This document shows positions 10,812 to 20,148 of a DNA stretch of 64,000 nucleotides, in pieces (positions within the stretch are counted from its first letter, which is position 1; the number at the start of each line of letters is the position of its first letter). Source of the stretch: Trachythela sp. YZ-2020 (taxonomy: Eukaryota; Cnidaria; Anthozoa; Malacalcyonacea; Clavulariidae). The position numbers and the translations under genes were made by a program. The notes under the pieces are model-generated. The model saw nothing but the letters and a program-made list of their open reading frames with translations, was not told the DNA's origin and made no database searches. The DNA is taken from positions 620,001-684,000 of the forward strand of contig JADLSH010000036.1 of NCBI GenBank assembly GCA_016169945.1, in the 5' to 3' direction.

Positions 10812-11925
10812 ATAATAATAATAATAATTTCAATTTATATAGCGCACATATCCTAAAAAGTCCAAGGCGCTTTACAAGTGTAACAAGCTAAGATGCTAAA
10901 TATGTTCACAATTACTTACAACTATTTACAAGGTTATAAAATATTAAAAAATGTACTTGACAATGAAATACACAACTAAAAACTAATGTCCATCCGGAGA
11001 ATAATATAAACTCTTATTATTATCTACAAAAATTTTAAAAAATTGTGTTTTTAAACCCTTTTTAAAAGATGATACAGTAGACGACTTTCGTAAATCATAG
11101 GGCAGTCTATTCCACAGTTTTGGTGCACAAACAGAAAATGATCTGTCACCATAAGTTTTGTAGTTGGAAGGTGGCACGAGTAAAAGTTCATTTGAAACAG
11201 AACGCAGTGATCGACTGGATTTTCTGTATTCCAAACAGCAAGTCAAATAAGGTGGACAGAATCCATTCAACACTTTATAAAAAATGAGGAGGATTTTAAA
11301 GACGATACGATAATGTATAGGGAGCCAGTGTAGTTGGATCAGGACTGGTGTAATGTGATCGTATTTACGCGACATTGTAACAACTCGAGCAGCTGTGTTT
11401 TGAACTGATTGTAACTTGGAGATTAGTCGTTTAGGAAGACCATACAGAAGGGAATTACAGTAATCCAGCTTTACTGTTATTAGGGCATGGATTATAATCT
11501 CAGCTGAGTCTTTCGTCAAGTATTTTCGGATTCTAGAGACATTCCGCAAATGAAAAAACGATGATTTACAGACTTGCTTGATATGCTCATCGAAAGAGAA
11601 CGTTTCATCTAGCATGACACCAAGACTAGTAGCAGTGACAACATAGGGAATCAATTCATCTCCAACTTTGATTCGGTCAAGCAAGGGGCGAGGACGAAAC
11701 TTAGAGTGCACCACAACCGAGAGTGTTTTATCTTCATTCAGTTTTAAACCATTAAAGAGCATCCATTGGCGTATATCAGCTATGCAGTTCTCAATACGTG
11801 TCTTCGCAGAATCAGAATGACTATCAGCTTCAAAAGACACATATAGTTGACTATCAGCTTCAAAAGACACAGCTTCAAAAGACACATAGCCAGCTTCAAA
11901 AGACACATAGCCAGCTTGCTGGCTA
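10812..11925 (-). mobile_element. 5'-truncated L2-type LINE nested in the LINE above
   Basis: On the minus strand the frame 11942-10983 reads from just after the RT catalytic box (SQLYVSFEADS, then RQWMLFNGLKLNEDKT) through SLGVMLDETFSFDEHI, LDYCNSLLYGLPKRLISKLQ and LHWLPIHYRIVFKILL to LWNRLPYDLRKSS. The 3' UTR contains ATATAGCGC...CCAAGGCGCTTTACA (complement), a motif also seen at 20149, and ends in an (ATT)n tail at 10812-10830. Insertion interrupts the plus-strand LINE between its endonuclease and RT regions. The 5' junction has reiterated fragments. Confidence 0.9.
11820..11925 (-). repeat. Reiterated 5' junction of the nested LINE
   Basis: The block AGCTTCAAAAGACACATA (plus strand), or its core CTTCAAAAGACACA, occurs four times with irregular spacing, including units ending in GCCAGC. 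It derives from the codons for YVSFEA of the LINE itself. This is a string of short partial copies at the truncated 5' end, joined to the host LINE at about 11920 (GCTTGCTGGCTATGACG). Confidence 0.75.
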
Positions 11926-11929
11926 TGAC

Positions 11930-12790
11930 GGGGAAAATTCAACTAATAACTTATCGTCAGATAGAGCTACCAATACCGTGGAACTACTGCAGAATGCATT
12001 CACTAAACCGTGGCAAAACCTTCCTGAAACCATATCACCAAGCCTTAACGACGTAGGGCCTTTTTTGAGAAATGATAGCCCACCCATTCCCTCAATTGGA
12101 CAGGTTAAATCTATCTTAAAACAACTCAACCCCAAAAAAGCTACTGGGTCTGGCAAGATTCCCGCCTGGTTTCTTAAACGATACTGTGAAGAACTAGCGC
12201 CTGTTGTCCATAACATTATTTGTGCCAGCATAACGCAGTGCAAATATCCTACTGCTTACAAACATGCATTAGTCACTCCAGTTCCCAAGGTTACACCACC
12301 GAGAGGTATCGAAAATGACTTCCGTCAGATCTCCATACTACCCCAAATGGCCAAAGTACTGGAAAAATTACAACTCAAAATGAACATTCCCAGCACAAAG
12401 ATCAATAACAGCCAGCATGCCTTCACTAATAATCGATCAACAATGTCTGCACTTACCCATATCTCCCAGAATTGGTTTAGTGCTACAGATAACTCAAAAT
12501 CCATCAAAAATGGAGTTCACGCTCTTTTCATAGACTTCCGCAAAGCCTTCGACCTCGTTGATCATGGAATTTTACTAAGTAAGCTCGCCGAAATGAATGT
12601 AACCAAAGCTTTCTGGCTGTGGACACGAAGTTTCCTGGAGGATAGAAGTCAACAGGTTAAACTTGCAGGAACTTTATCATCGGTTAAACCATGTCCTTCG
12701 GGAGTCCCACAAGGTTCCGTGATATCACCCACGCTTTTTAACATCCACGTGAATGATCTTGAGCTTCAATCCCAGAACAACTATCGATAA
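11930..12790 (+). pseudogene. LINE reverse transcriptase, plus strand
   Basis: Reads VKSILKQLNPKKATGSGKIP, AWFLKRYCEELAPVVHNIIC, VTPVPKVTPPRGIENDFRQI, HALFIDFRKAFDLVDHGILL and CPSGVPQGSVISPTLFNIHV. These are RT motifs 0 to B. The frame stops at 12790, just before the expected catalytic YADD box. The same protein resumes at 12893 in another frame, so the catalytic motif falls in a broken stretch (YADDC is readable near 12800 in a shifted frame). Confidence 0.85.
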
Positions 12791-12892
12791 ATACATGCAA
12801 ATATGCGGACGATTGCACGCAACACGAAGTTGTGACCCAAGGTTCATGCAGCCATATGCAAGTTCATTACAACAATGGTCCACTAGAACAAG

Positions 12893-13498
12893 ATGACGAT
12901 AAATCCGAAAAAAACGAAAGATATGTTAATATGTTTAAATAATGCTGTCCCAGACCCTGCATCATTAGTTATTGGTAATGACGTAGTGGAAAGAGTCAAG
13001 TGCCACAAACTACTGGGTATATGGTATCAAAATAACTTGCAATGGAACTGTCACATTGAAAATATGGTAAAGAAAGCAAATAAACGTTTATACTCTTTGA
13101 GAGAATGTCGTAGAGCCAACTTACCTCTTGAAGTCGGTATCACATGTTACCAAACCAAGATCAGACCCATATTGGAGTATGCCGCACCAATATGGAGCAG
13201 ATTGCCCCAATACCTTGTGGATGAAATAGAGACTGTACAAAATAAGTGCCTGAAAATTCTTGGAGCATCCAGACACAATTTTGAAACTTTGGAGGACAGA
13301 AGAGAAAATCTTACCGCAAAAGAATTCCAAAGAATCCAAAGTGATCCGACCAATCCATGCAACAAATTCATCCCCCCTATTATAAACCACCATTACGAAT
13401 TAAGAAGAACAAATGAACTGCCACATATTATATCGCATACTAAAAGACATCAACAATCCTTTATTCCTAGAGCTATATCACTTCTGAAAAAGAGTTAG
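12893..13498 (+). pseudogene. LINE ORF2 C-terminal domain
   Basis: 201 residues: TINPKKTKDMLI, HKLLGIWYQNNLQWNCHI, KKANKRLYSLRECRRANLP, KIRPILEYAAPIW and DEIETVQNKCLKILGA. This is the thumb/C-terminal part of the CR1-type RT. The stop at 13498 is followed by an AT-rich 3' UTR and a (TTA)n tail. Confidence 0.85.
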
Positions 13499-13719
13499 AC
13501 ATTTTTAAACATTTTTAACTTTGTAATATTTTTAAATTTGGAAATTATTTGAAATTGAACTAGTTTCTACTTTATATATAATATAAATATAATATAGTAT
13601 ATTGTTGTACAAAATAGTCTAATTCTTACTTCCTTGTAAATACATTGTACTTTTTATATCAAAGATGGATAATAAAACTATTATTATTATTATTATTATT
13701 ATATCGTTTCATACACAAT

Positions 13720-14310
13720 CTATCAATGATGATGACTTCTATTTATCATCAGTAGTTTCCTAGTTTTCCTGTGCATGCAATTATACCAGCTCCATATCCA
13801 ATTAGTGAGACTGCCCTTGATGTTACCTCCATTGTGCTTTGATTTAAGATTTTTTCTGATCCTTCTGAAATATTCGTTCTTCAGGTGCACTTTCATTTCA
13901 TTATCCAAACTTTGATCCACATTTTTGCCACCACAAACGGTAATGGGGCAGACTATCTCCTTGAAATATCCCTCGCTTAATTTTAACATTACAAAGATGT
14001 GCATTACCCACCGTAAGATTAATTGACACTCTCTTAATAAATTCCTTCACATTCTCTGCAACCATAAACAAGTCCACTTAATAATGCAGGAGTGTTGTAC
14101 AATATCGAAGGATTTTCGATAATCGATGCAACACATAGTTAATCCCGTCTGCCGCCTTTTGCAATTCTCAAATATTACTTTGTCAATTAGAAGTTGATCT
14201 TTAGTTCCTTTGATTTCTTACGACACCCCTTTTGTTCAACGGGTAGTAGCTTCTTATTATTTAAATGCTTATAAATGTCTGCAGAAAATATTCCATATGG
14301 CTCCGTCAAA
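13720..14310 (-). pseudogene. Degraded non-LTR retrotransposon RT fragment
   Basis: Minus-strand frames read IYKHLNNKKLLPVEQKGCRK near 14190-14290 and, further down, KNEYFRRIRKNLKSKHNGGN then IKGSLTNWIWSW and MHRKTRKLL near 13740-13880. The ..LLP.EQKGCRK.S.GTKDQLLIDK and KLNGGN..RAINTWA...RKTRKLLT patterns belong to a non-LTR clade distinct from CR1 (R2/Dong-like by my recollection, not certain). It is interrupted by several stops. Confidence 0.7.
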
Positions 14311-14341
14311 AATCCGGGTCGAAAACTACCTACATTACTAC
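14294..14341 (-). repeat. Terminal sequence of the inverted-repeat element, flipped
   Basis: Read on the minus strand from 14341: GTAGTAATGTAGGTAGTTTT, then CGACCCGGATTTTTGACGG. The outer ends at 21184 (minus, GTAGTAATATATGTCGTTTT then CGAGCCCCGTTTTTGAGGCGG) and 31961 (plus, GTAGTAATATACAGGCCGTT then CGACCCGAATTTTTTGAGCGG) share this pattern. Here it points away from the element body that begins immediately to its right, so this terminus is inverted relative to expectation or belongs to another copy. Confidence 0.6.
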
Positions 14342-14354
14342 TTGTATGAGACGG

Positions 14355-14480
14355 GATGAGTTGGTGCAATCATTAGCATATGAGGGGCCGCAACACGTTA
14401 GCATATGAGAGTGATCAACATCATTAACATAATATAGGGTGCGCATGATCATTAGCATACGTTATGTAATTAACATAAAC
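14355..14480 (+). repeat. ATTAGCATATGAG-type iterated motifs, left arm
   Basis: CATTAGCATATGAG occurs near 14370, GTTAGCATATGAG near 14398 and CATTAGCATACGTT near 14451, interspersed with CATTAACATAATATAGGG. The right arm (20920-21125, inverse orientation) and the element at 32060-32190 have the same motif in larger numbers. Clustering at the element ends is compatible with protein-binding iterons; the core also resembles octamer/POU sites. Confidence 0.65.
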
Positions 14481-14497
14481 ATTCATTAATTATGCAT

Positions 14498-14592
14498 TGA
14501 CGTCATAATCATATGCAAGGCGAGTTTGGCCGCGTTTCGGCAAAACAGTCATTATGCTGACACGTCACAATAGTTAAGCGTCCCTATATATT
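14498..14592 (+). promoter_or_regulatory. Promoter-like module: CRE palindrome and TATA box
   Basis: A perfect TGACGTCA lies at 14498-14505, followed by CATATGCAAGG and, at about 14584, CTATATATTTT, some 40 bases upstream of the GRF ORF start codon at 14632. The TGACGTCA is conserved in the right arm at 20870-20877. The TATA region there is split by a LINE insertion. A decayed version, ATGACGTAAC, occurs in the related element near 32222. Conservation of these motifs between otherwise diverged copies supports a promoter role. Confidence 0.6.
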
Positions 14593-14631
14593 TTGCCAAG
14601 CTTTGTTTGAGCGTCATTTACAAGCAATACG

Positions 14632-15246
14632 ATGGAGTGTCTACATGGTCTATCTGCAGTTTGTACAACAACCCAACATGGAACATTTTGGTTCTGTGGA
14701 CAGAAACCTAGCTGCGATTTCTTTTGTCGAGATCAAGATTGTTATATGTTCACAAAAGCGGTAGAGGCTTTTCGAAAGAGTGCTCATCCCGTTTTCTCAT
14801 CCCATCAAAGACTGACAAAGTTGCGAGCAGTTAAAGACAAGATGAAGCAAAACTATGGACGGCCGTGCTTTGTATGTTCTGAGCGAGAAAATCCGTGCGA
14901 TTTTTGGCAATGGGCAGATGTATATGAAATTCCTAAGCCTATTTGCAAACATGGTCTGGTGACTCGCGTTCGTAAGGTCAAGAAAGATGGACCAAACCAA
15001 AATCGTCTATTTTACTCCTGCTCCAGAGAAGATACTTGTGATTTCTTTGAGTGGGTCGATAATTCACCCCGTATTATTAGCACGGGTATCGTGCTTTTAA
15101 GTAATCCACTACAATATCAGTACGAGAATCTTGAAACAGCAGAGATGTTTAACAGTAGAAAAGCTGATACTAAGAACGCGTACGAGGAATACCTTTTCCT
15201 CAAATCTGTAAACGCTCTTACGAGTGAACTTGATCAAATATTATAA
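14632..15246 (+). CDS. Triple GRF-type zinc-finger protein (intact copy)
   Basis: 204 residues. Three successive zinc-finger units follow the GRF pattern (C-x-H/G ... FxxC ... CxFFxW): unit 1 with C3, H5, C22, C28; unit 2 with H58, C82, C89 and FWQW, its first cysteine replaced by F55 (the right-arm copy has C there); unit 3 with C105, H107, C130, C136 and FFEW. GRF fingers in NEIL3, APEX2, TTF2 and topoisomerase III bind single-stranded DNA, so a nucleic-acid-binding role is likely. The C-terminal ~60 residues are unrecognised (KNAYEEYLFLKSV). Start chosen at the ATG after the TATA-like box. A broken copy is at 19600-20107 on the minus strand. Confidence 0.75.
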   Translation: MECLHGLSAVCTTTQHGTFWFCGQKPSCDFFCRDQDCYMFTKAVEAFRKSAHPVFSSHQRLTKLRAVKDKMKQNYGRPCFVCSERENPCDFWQWADVYEIPKPICKHGLVTRVRKVKKDGPNQNRLFYSCSREDTCDFFEWVDNSPRIISTGIVLLSNPLQYQYENLETAEMFNSRKADTKNAYEEYLFLKSVNALTSELDQIL

Positions 15247-15328
15247 ATGTAAATGATTGTTTGTAATATAACTTATAAATATCGTGTAGTTCACTGTGTC
15301 CTGTTCATTTGCTTTTAACCTTAGCGCG

Positions 15329-15649
15329 ATGGAGAACATGGATATAATTTATGACAAGTTAAGACGAAATGAGATTGATATTGATAAGCAAACCCTATCG
15401 TTTCACATAAATACAGTTCTGAACCAACACGAAGATTTATACCGTTCAATGATTGTTTGTGATTATGAGCAACTCTACAAAGAAATAAAAGTTGCAAATT
15501 TTGGTCGTATTTTCGCCTATTTAGCTTTCGTATATTTACACAGCGATAGGGAGGAATCTATTCGTCAAAGTGTCCGAAAACTGTTGAGGCATTTCGAGTT
15601 GTCAGTGTTCCAAAACATAAACAAAATAATAAACAATCATTTTGAATAA
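15329..15649 (+). CDS. Small Bcl-2-like protein
   Basis: The frame opens at 15296; the ATG at 15329 (MENMDIIYDKL) gives 106 residues and is the start I prefer because a conserved non-coding sequence precedes it. EIKVANFGRIFAYLAFVYLH matches the BH1 region of Bcl-2 proteins (N-W-G-R-I-V-A-F), with phenylalanine for tryptophan. The rest is helical and charged, but BH2 and a C-terminal membrane anchor are not evident. Bcl-2 proteins control mitochondrial apoptosis and short divergent ones are common in animal DNA viruses. It lies about 80 bp after the GRF gene in the same orientation. The right-arm copy at 19145-19530 is frame-shifted. Confidence 0.6.
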   Translation: MENMDIIYDKLRRNEIDIDKQTLSFHINTVLNQHEDLYRSMIVCDYEQLYKEIKVANFGRIFAYLAFVYLHSDREESIRQSVRKLLRHFELSVFQNINKIINNHFE

Positions 15650-16249
15650 CACTCTCGCTTACGCTGATAGCTTTATATATCAGTTTGTGATCATAGCTTG
15701 GTTCATTTCGTTCTGACCTCGTTCATGCTTACTTTGCCTTTTCATCACAATAGCTAAGCGATGGGCATGGTAAAATTTTCGATTTATAAACTCTTTGTTA
15801 GTAATAAATATATTTTCGTATCTAGTAAACTGTAAATAGCTTTCCAAAACGAGAAGATCTTGAAGTTTGTCGGCATGGTAAGCGTTGCTAAAGTCTTATA
15901 GAGCAATACAAATATATGTTTGCCAAGCGAATATATAAACGTAACTCCTAAAGGTATAAAAGTCAAAGCTTTCATTCTATTACCAATATTGCGAATGCGA
16001 CGCATTGCAAACAATAGTACATTTAACATAAACAGAAAGCCAACACAATTCTATGCGTTGCCATGTCTTGTTAGGTGAAAGCTATTAAATATAGTTTGCA
16101 TAGTACATTTTGTACTTTAAATCAGTAAGCCGATCATTAACACAGCCAAACAAGCACCTCCCCAGACATTCATGAGCGACCACGAATCAAATAAATATTA
16201 GGAAACAATTTTTACTTTTGTGAGATACTATTGGATATCCTAGGATAAA
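15650..16249. other. Conserved non-coding part of the left arm
   Basis: No ORF is supported, but the sequence is shared with the right arm (18420-19140 reversed) and partly with 32390-32500: ATAGCTTTCCAAAACGAGAAG at 15837 and the stretch around GCCAAGCGAATATATAAACG. Conservation without coding suggests a regulatory or structural function for the element. Confidence 0.55.
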
Positions 16250-16717
16250 ATGTATGGTTTACAAGCGATTGAAAAAGTTACAGAGAAGCGTGTGATTTGG
16301 TACGAATTCGCTGACGTCGCAAGGATACTAAAACTGAAGGTTGAAAGTGGTGTATTCGAGCGTTTGCAGCAATTGGAGAGAAATCCAGATTCCACGTTTG
16401 TCTATTCGTTAATGGAGTTACATGAGAGTATTGACAACCAATATCTACAGTGTGTTCTGAACTATTCGTCTCGAAGGAGACGGGGGATATACGAAGAGGA
16501 TCCACTAGAATCTCTTGTCGAAACCTTTTTCACTATTCCACGTACTTATTTTCAAATATACTGTGAGAGCGACTGGAGACGAATCATAAGAAAGCTTATG
16601 AAGAATATTTGGAGAAAAAACTTGTTAATTAAGTTAAAAGTCCTAGTTGTCAAAAAGTCTAGAAACTTTCATATCGTGAACTTGACATTTGTAACTGTAA
16701 ATAAATATTCGATATAA
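16250..16717 (+). pseudogene. Unrecognised ORF, start inside the arm, end frame-shifted
   Basis: A 155-residue frame begins at a start conserved in both arms (MYGLQAIEKVTEKRVIWYEF) and continues into the unique centre. After about residue 105 (IYCESDWRR) a frame one base over reads ETNHKKAYEEYLEKKLVN and then stops. That tail resembles the KNAYEEYLFLK end of the GRF protein, so the gene probably shifted frame near 16570 and may be related. No zinc-finger residues or other known domain are visible. Confidence 0.45.
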
Positions 16718-18299
16718 ACGAAGCGTAGTTAATTTTAGAGTTTTCATACTTACATCGTGTATAGTTTTGCACCGTAACACTACGCGATGGTATAATGTGA
16801 CGTGTATAAATACACGTGTTTCATGTTATATTGTCACGGGTGGCGGACAGATGGAGCGGTTGTAAGATTATTTCGCTAACAAACGTTAGACTGCTACCTA
16901 TAAGCTTTAAGTTAACGAGAGTTCGAATCTCTTTCGCAAAACCTTTTCTACGTATTGATTTATAGACATCGTATACAAACATTTAGCGGTTGCTACGTGT
17001 TGTTAGGCAAGAGCAATTTGGTCTAATTTACATAGTACATTTGTACTTCCAGTAGCGCGGTAACAACAGCACACATTTCCCATGCATCGCTTTTACGATT
17101 GAATTTCCGTACGAGAAAGGACACGGTGTGTCAATTATGCCATTAGATATGTAAGTGTGCATGTAAATAGTAAATATGTGTATTTTCAAAACCACATGTC
17201 TGTTGTCTTTGCATGGGTGGGTGGACCCTCAAAGGTACATGAAGTGGGCGAAATATGAGATGTGACGATTAGTGCCAGTCGGATGTATGCATATTTTAAA
17301 TATGATAAGACACAGATTATATAGGATCTTTTATCGCTAAAATGCAAGTACAAGGGTATCATGACAGCTATATTATAAGTCTACAAATATATGTCTGTAA
17401 ATAGATTGTAGTTTGGAATTTTTCCCCATTTTAAGGCAATGTTTTTGGGTTTTTTCTAAGTAAGCCAGTTCTTGGCAACACGTCAAGGCACTCTCCTTTC
17501 CTTGTTTAAGATTTCGTTCGCTTAGTACGGGATTGTTGTTCTCTTAGAAAATTATTAAAGTTTGTTGCCATTTCCTCTTGTGCTTTATTAACCTTTCCAG
17601 TGTATTTTCCACATTTTATTATTTATCGTTTGCGGTTGTCTTTTCTAAGGGTACACAAATCCCAGTTTTACTCCATTTTAACGATTTAGTGCGTTCGTCG
17701 GTATCCATACCATGAACCTGATCAAAACGATTTGTCAGTCTAGCAAGATCTTTACTTCTACATCCAAACACAGGACAATTTAGTCGTGTGCGACCCAAAC
17801 TCGAACAGTTCTTTACTCTTTCAAAGTTTCAGTGTATTTGAAGTTATTTTAGAAGTACATGTAATTATATATGACCCGAACGAATAGGCCCGATTTGACC
17901 CGATTGGGCACTATCAGGCCCGATTTAACTCGATCAGGCCCCATGGCCCGATGCTTGATCGGGCATACTTCGCGTCGACACGCCCAGTCATGTTATACCT
18001 GTTCGCAGGCTTCGCATGTGTCTTGGGTTAGGCTGAGTCTAATATGGGTAAACTAGGCCTTCTCTTTCGAGTCACAGAGCATGCGCAAAATCGGCCGTAC
18101 GTGCAAGTGCTCTGTGACTCGAAAATGATCGCTAATCTTGACCGTCGCGGCTAACTTTTTGTACGTATGACAGTAGAACTGTATTCTACTTTCTGTGCGG
18201 CCGTCAAGTTTTTAACCAATCAAATTTCACGAAAGTATAAACACATACGTGCGTGCAATTGTGCGTACGTACGTGCAAGTGGAGGCCGGCCTTAACTCT
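16718..18299. other. Unique centre of inverted-repeat element 1
   Basis: No convincing gene. It contains a block near 16980-17060 (ACATTTAGCGGTTGCTACGT, then GTTGTTAGGCAAGAG) related to 32600-32640 in the second element. There is a run of AGGCCCGATTT/ACCCGAT repeats at 17880-17960, and a perfect 16-bp inverted repeat at 18066-18081 / 18108-18123. Confidence 0.5.
18066..18123. repeat. Perfect 16-bp hairpin
   Basis: TTCGAGTCACAGAGCA at 18066-18081 is exactly complementary to TGCTCTGTGACTCGAA at 18108-18123, with a 26-base loop. It lies in the central spacer close to the inner edge of the right arm. Confidence 0.8.
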
Positions 18300-18737
18300 T
18301 TCAATCGCTTGTAAACCATACATTTTATCTTAGGATATCATATTAAGATATCATACAGTGGGTTAGAATATCATTTTAGGATATCATCTTAGGATCTCAT
18401 AGAGTATTTTAGGATATCCAACAGTATCTTACAAAAGTAAAATTTGTTTCCTTATATATATTTGATTCGTGTTCGCTGATGAATGTCTGGGGAGGTGATT
18501 GTTTGGCTGTGTTAATGATCGTTTAATGACTTAAAGTACAAAATGTACTGTGCAAACTAGATTTAATAGCTTTCACCTAACAAGACATGGCAACGCATAG
18601 ACTTTGATAACTTTGACTTTTATACCTTTAGGAGTTACGTTTATATATTCGCTTGGCAAACATATATTTTTATTGCTCTATAAGACTTTAGCAACGCTTA
18701 CCATGCCGACAAACTTTAAGATCTTCTCGTTTTGGAA

Positions 18738-18995
18738 GTAATATATCATACATGTGGAGTTTATTATAGTGATTTGAAACGCCGAAAAGTGTGTTGAAAA
18801 ACAAGGCACTAGCCGAGTTTTTTAACATACTTTGAGGTGTTTTTAAATCACTATAATAAACGACAGCGAGTGTATGAATAGCTTCTCAAGAAAGGTGAGT
18901 TAATTTATGGGTATTTGTTACCGTGGCATCAAGACAACGATACGGTGGTGATTTCCTTTGTGTTTTGCTCATGAATTATTAAAGATTTGAGAAAG
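18738..18995. mobile_element. Hairpin insertion in the right arm
   Basis: The left-arm sequence CTATTTACAGTTTAC / TTCCAAAACGAG is contiguous, but here about 258 bp separate the two halves. The insert contains GTTTATTATAGTGATTT (about 18757) and its complement AAATCACTATAATAAAC (about 18845), a foldback structure. It is likely a small non-autonomous element. Target duplication is not obvious. Confidence 0.6.
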
Positions 18996-19144
18996 CTATT
19001 TACAGTTTACTAGATACGAAAATAGATTTATTACTAACAAAGAGTTTATAAATCGAAAATTTTACCATGCCCATCGCTTAGCTATTGTGATGAAAATGCA
19101 AAGTAAGTATAAACGAGGTCAGAACGAAATGAACCAAGCTATGA

Positions 19145-19530
19145 TCACAAACTGATATATAAAGCTATCAGCGTAAGCGAGAGTGTTATTAAAATTGATT
19201 GTTTATTATTTTGTTTATGTTTTGGAACACTGACAACTCGAAATGCTTCAACAGATCTTCGGACACTTTGACGAATAGATTCCTCGCTATCGCTGTGTAA
19301 ATATACGAAAGCTAAATAGGCGAAAATACGACCAAAATTTGTAACATTTATTTCTTTGTAGAGTTGCTCATAATCACAAACAATCATTGAACGGTATAAA
19401 TCTTCGTGTTGGTTCAGAACTGTATTTATATGAAACGATAGGTTTGCTTATCAATATCAATCTCATTTCGTCTTAACTTGTCATAAATTATATCTATGTT
19501 CTCCATCGCGCTAAGGTTAAAAGCAAATGA
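19145..19530 (-). pseudogene. Bcl-2-like gene, broken right-arm copy
   Basis: The minus-strand frame 19387-19145 retains the BH1-like stretch (INVTNFGRIFAYLAFVYLHS), but a frame shift at about residue 40 replaces the C-terminus with unrelated sequence, and the upstream codons (complement of 19390-19510) are in another frame. It matches the left-arm gene at 15329-15649. Confidence 0.7.
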
Positions 19531-19599
19531 ACAGGACATAGTGAACTACACGATATTTATAAGTTTTATTACAAACAATCATTTACATTTATAATATTT

Positions 19600-20107
19600 G
19601 ATCAAGTTCACTCGTAAGAGCGTTTACAGATTTGAGGAAAAGATATTCCTCGTACGCGTCCGTGCTGTTTCAAGATTCTTGTACTGATACTGTATTATCG
19701 TCTCTGGAGCAGGAGTAAAATGGACGATTTTGGTTTGGTCCATCTTTCTTGACCTTAGGAACGCGAGTCATCAGACCATGTTTGCAAATAGGCTTAGGAC
19801 TTTCATATACATATGCCCATTGCAAAAACTCGCACGGATTTTCTCGCTCAGAACATACAAAGTACAGCCGTCCATAGTTTTGCTTCATCTTGTCTTTAAC
19901 TGCTCGCAACTTTGCCAGTCTTTGATGGGATGAGCAAACGGGATGCTGAGTACCACTCTGTCGAAAAGTCTCCACCGCTTTTGTGAACATATAACAATCT
20001 TCATCTCGACAAAATAACTCGCAGCTACGTTTATGTCCAGAGAACCAAAATGTCCCATGTTGGGTTGTTGTACAGAGTGCAGATAGACCATGTGGATACT
20101 CCATCAT
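19600..20107 (-). pseudogene. Triple GRF zinc-finger gene, truncated right-arm copy
   Basis: The minus-strand frame 20107-19670 matches the left-arm GRF gene from its start through unit 3 (FYSCSRDD). A deletion then removes the CDFFEW half of unit 3 and the following residues, and the frame ends in NTVSVQES. The remainder of the gene (complement of 19600-19665) has a further deletion. Unit 2 keeps the zinc ligand pair as PVCSSH, which the left copy has lost. Confidence 0.75.
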
Positions 20108-20148
20108 ATTGCTTGTAAATGACGCTCAAACAAAGCTTGGCAAAATAT

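Larger units (their letters stand above)
9048..13701 (+). mobile_element. Degraded plus-strand CR1-type LINE
   Basis: Successive plus-strand fragments give an ORF1-like region (9194-9706), an endonuclease in pieces (9610-10472), a connecting region (10460-10812), a reverse transcriptase (11930-12790) and a C-terminal domain (12893-13498). A 3' UTR follows, ending in a (TTA)n tail near 13676-13701. At least five frame breaks are present. The element is split between about 10812 and 11925 by a second LINE on the opposite strand. Confidence 0.88.

Noticed and set aside
16850..16945. tRNA gene, suggested by GAGAGTTCGAATCTCTT (a T-arm-like hairpin) and an A-box-like TGGCGGACAGATGG
   Set aside because: The acceptor stem, D stem and anticodon arm do not pair in any register I tried; only the T-arm-like hairpin is convincing.
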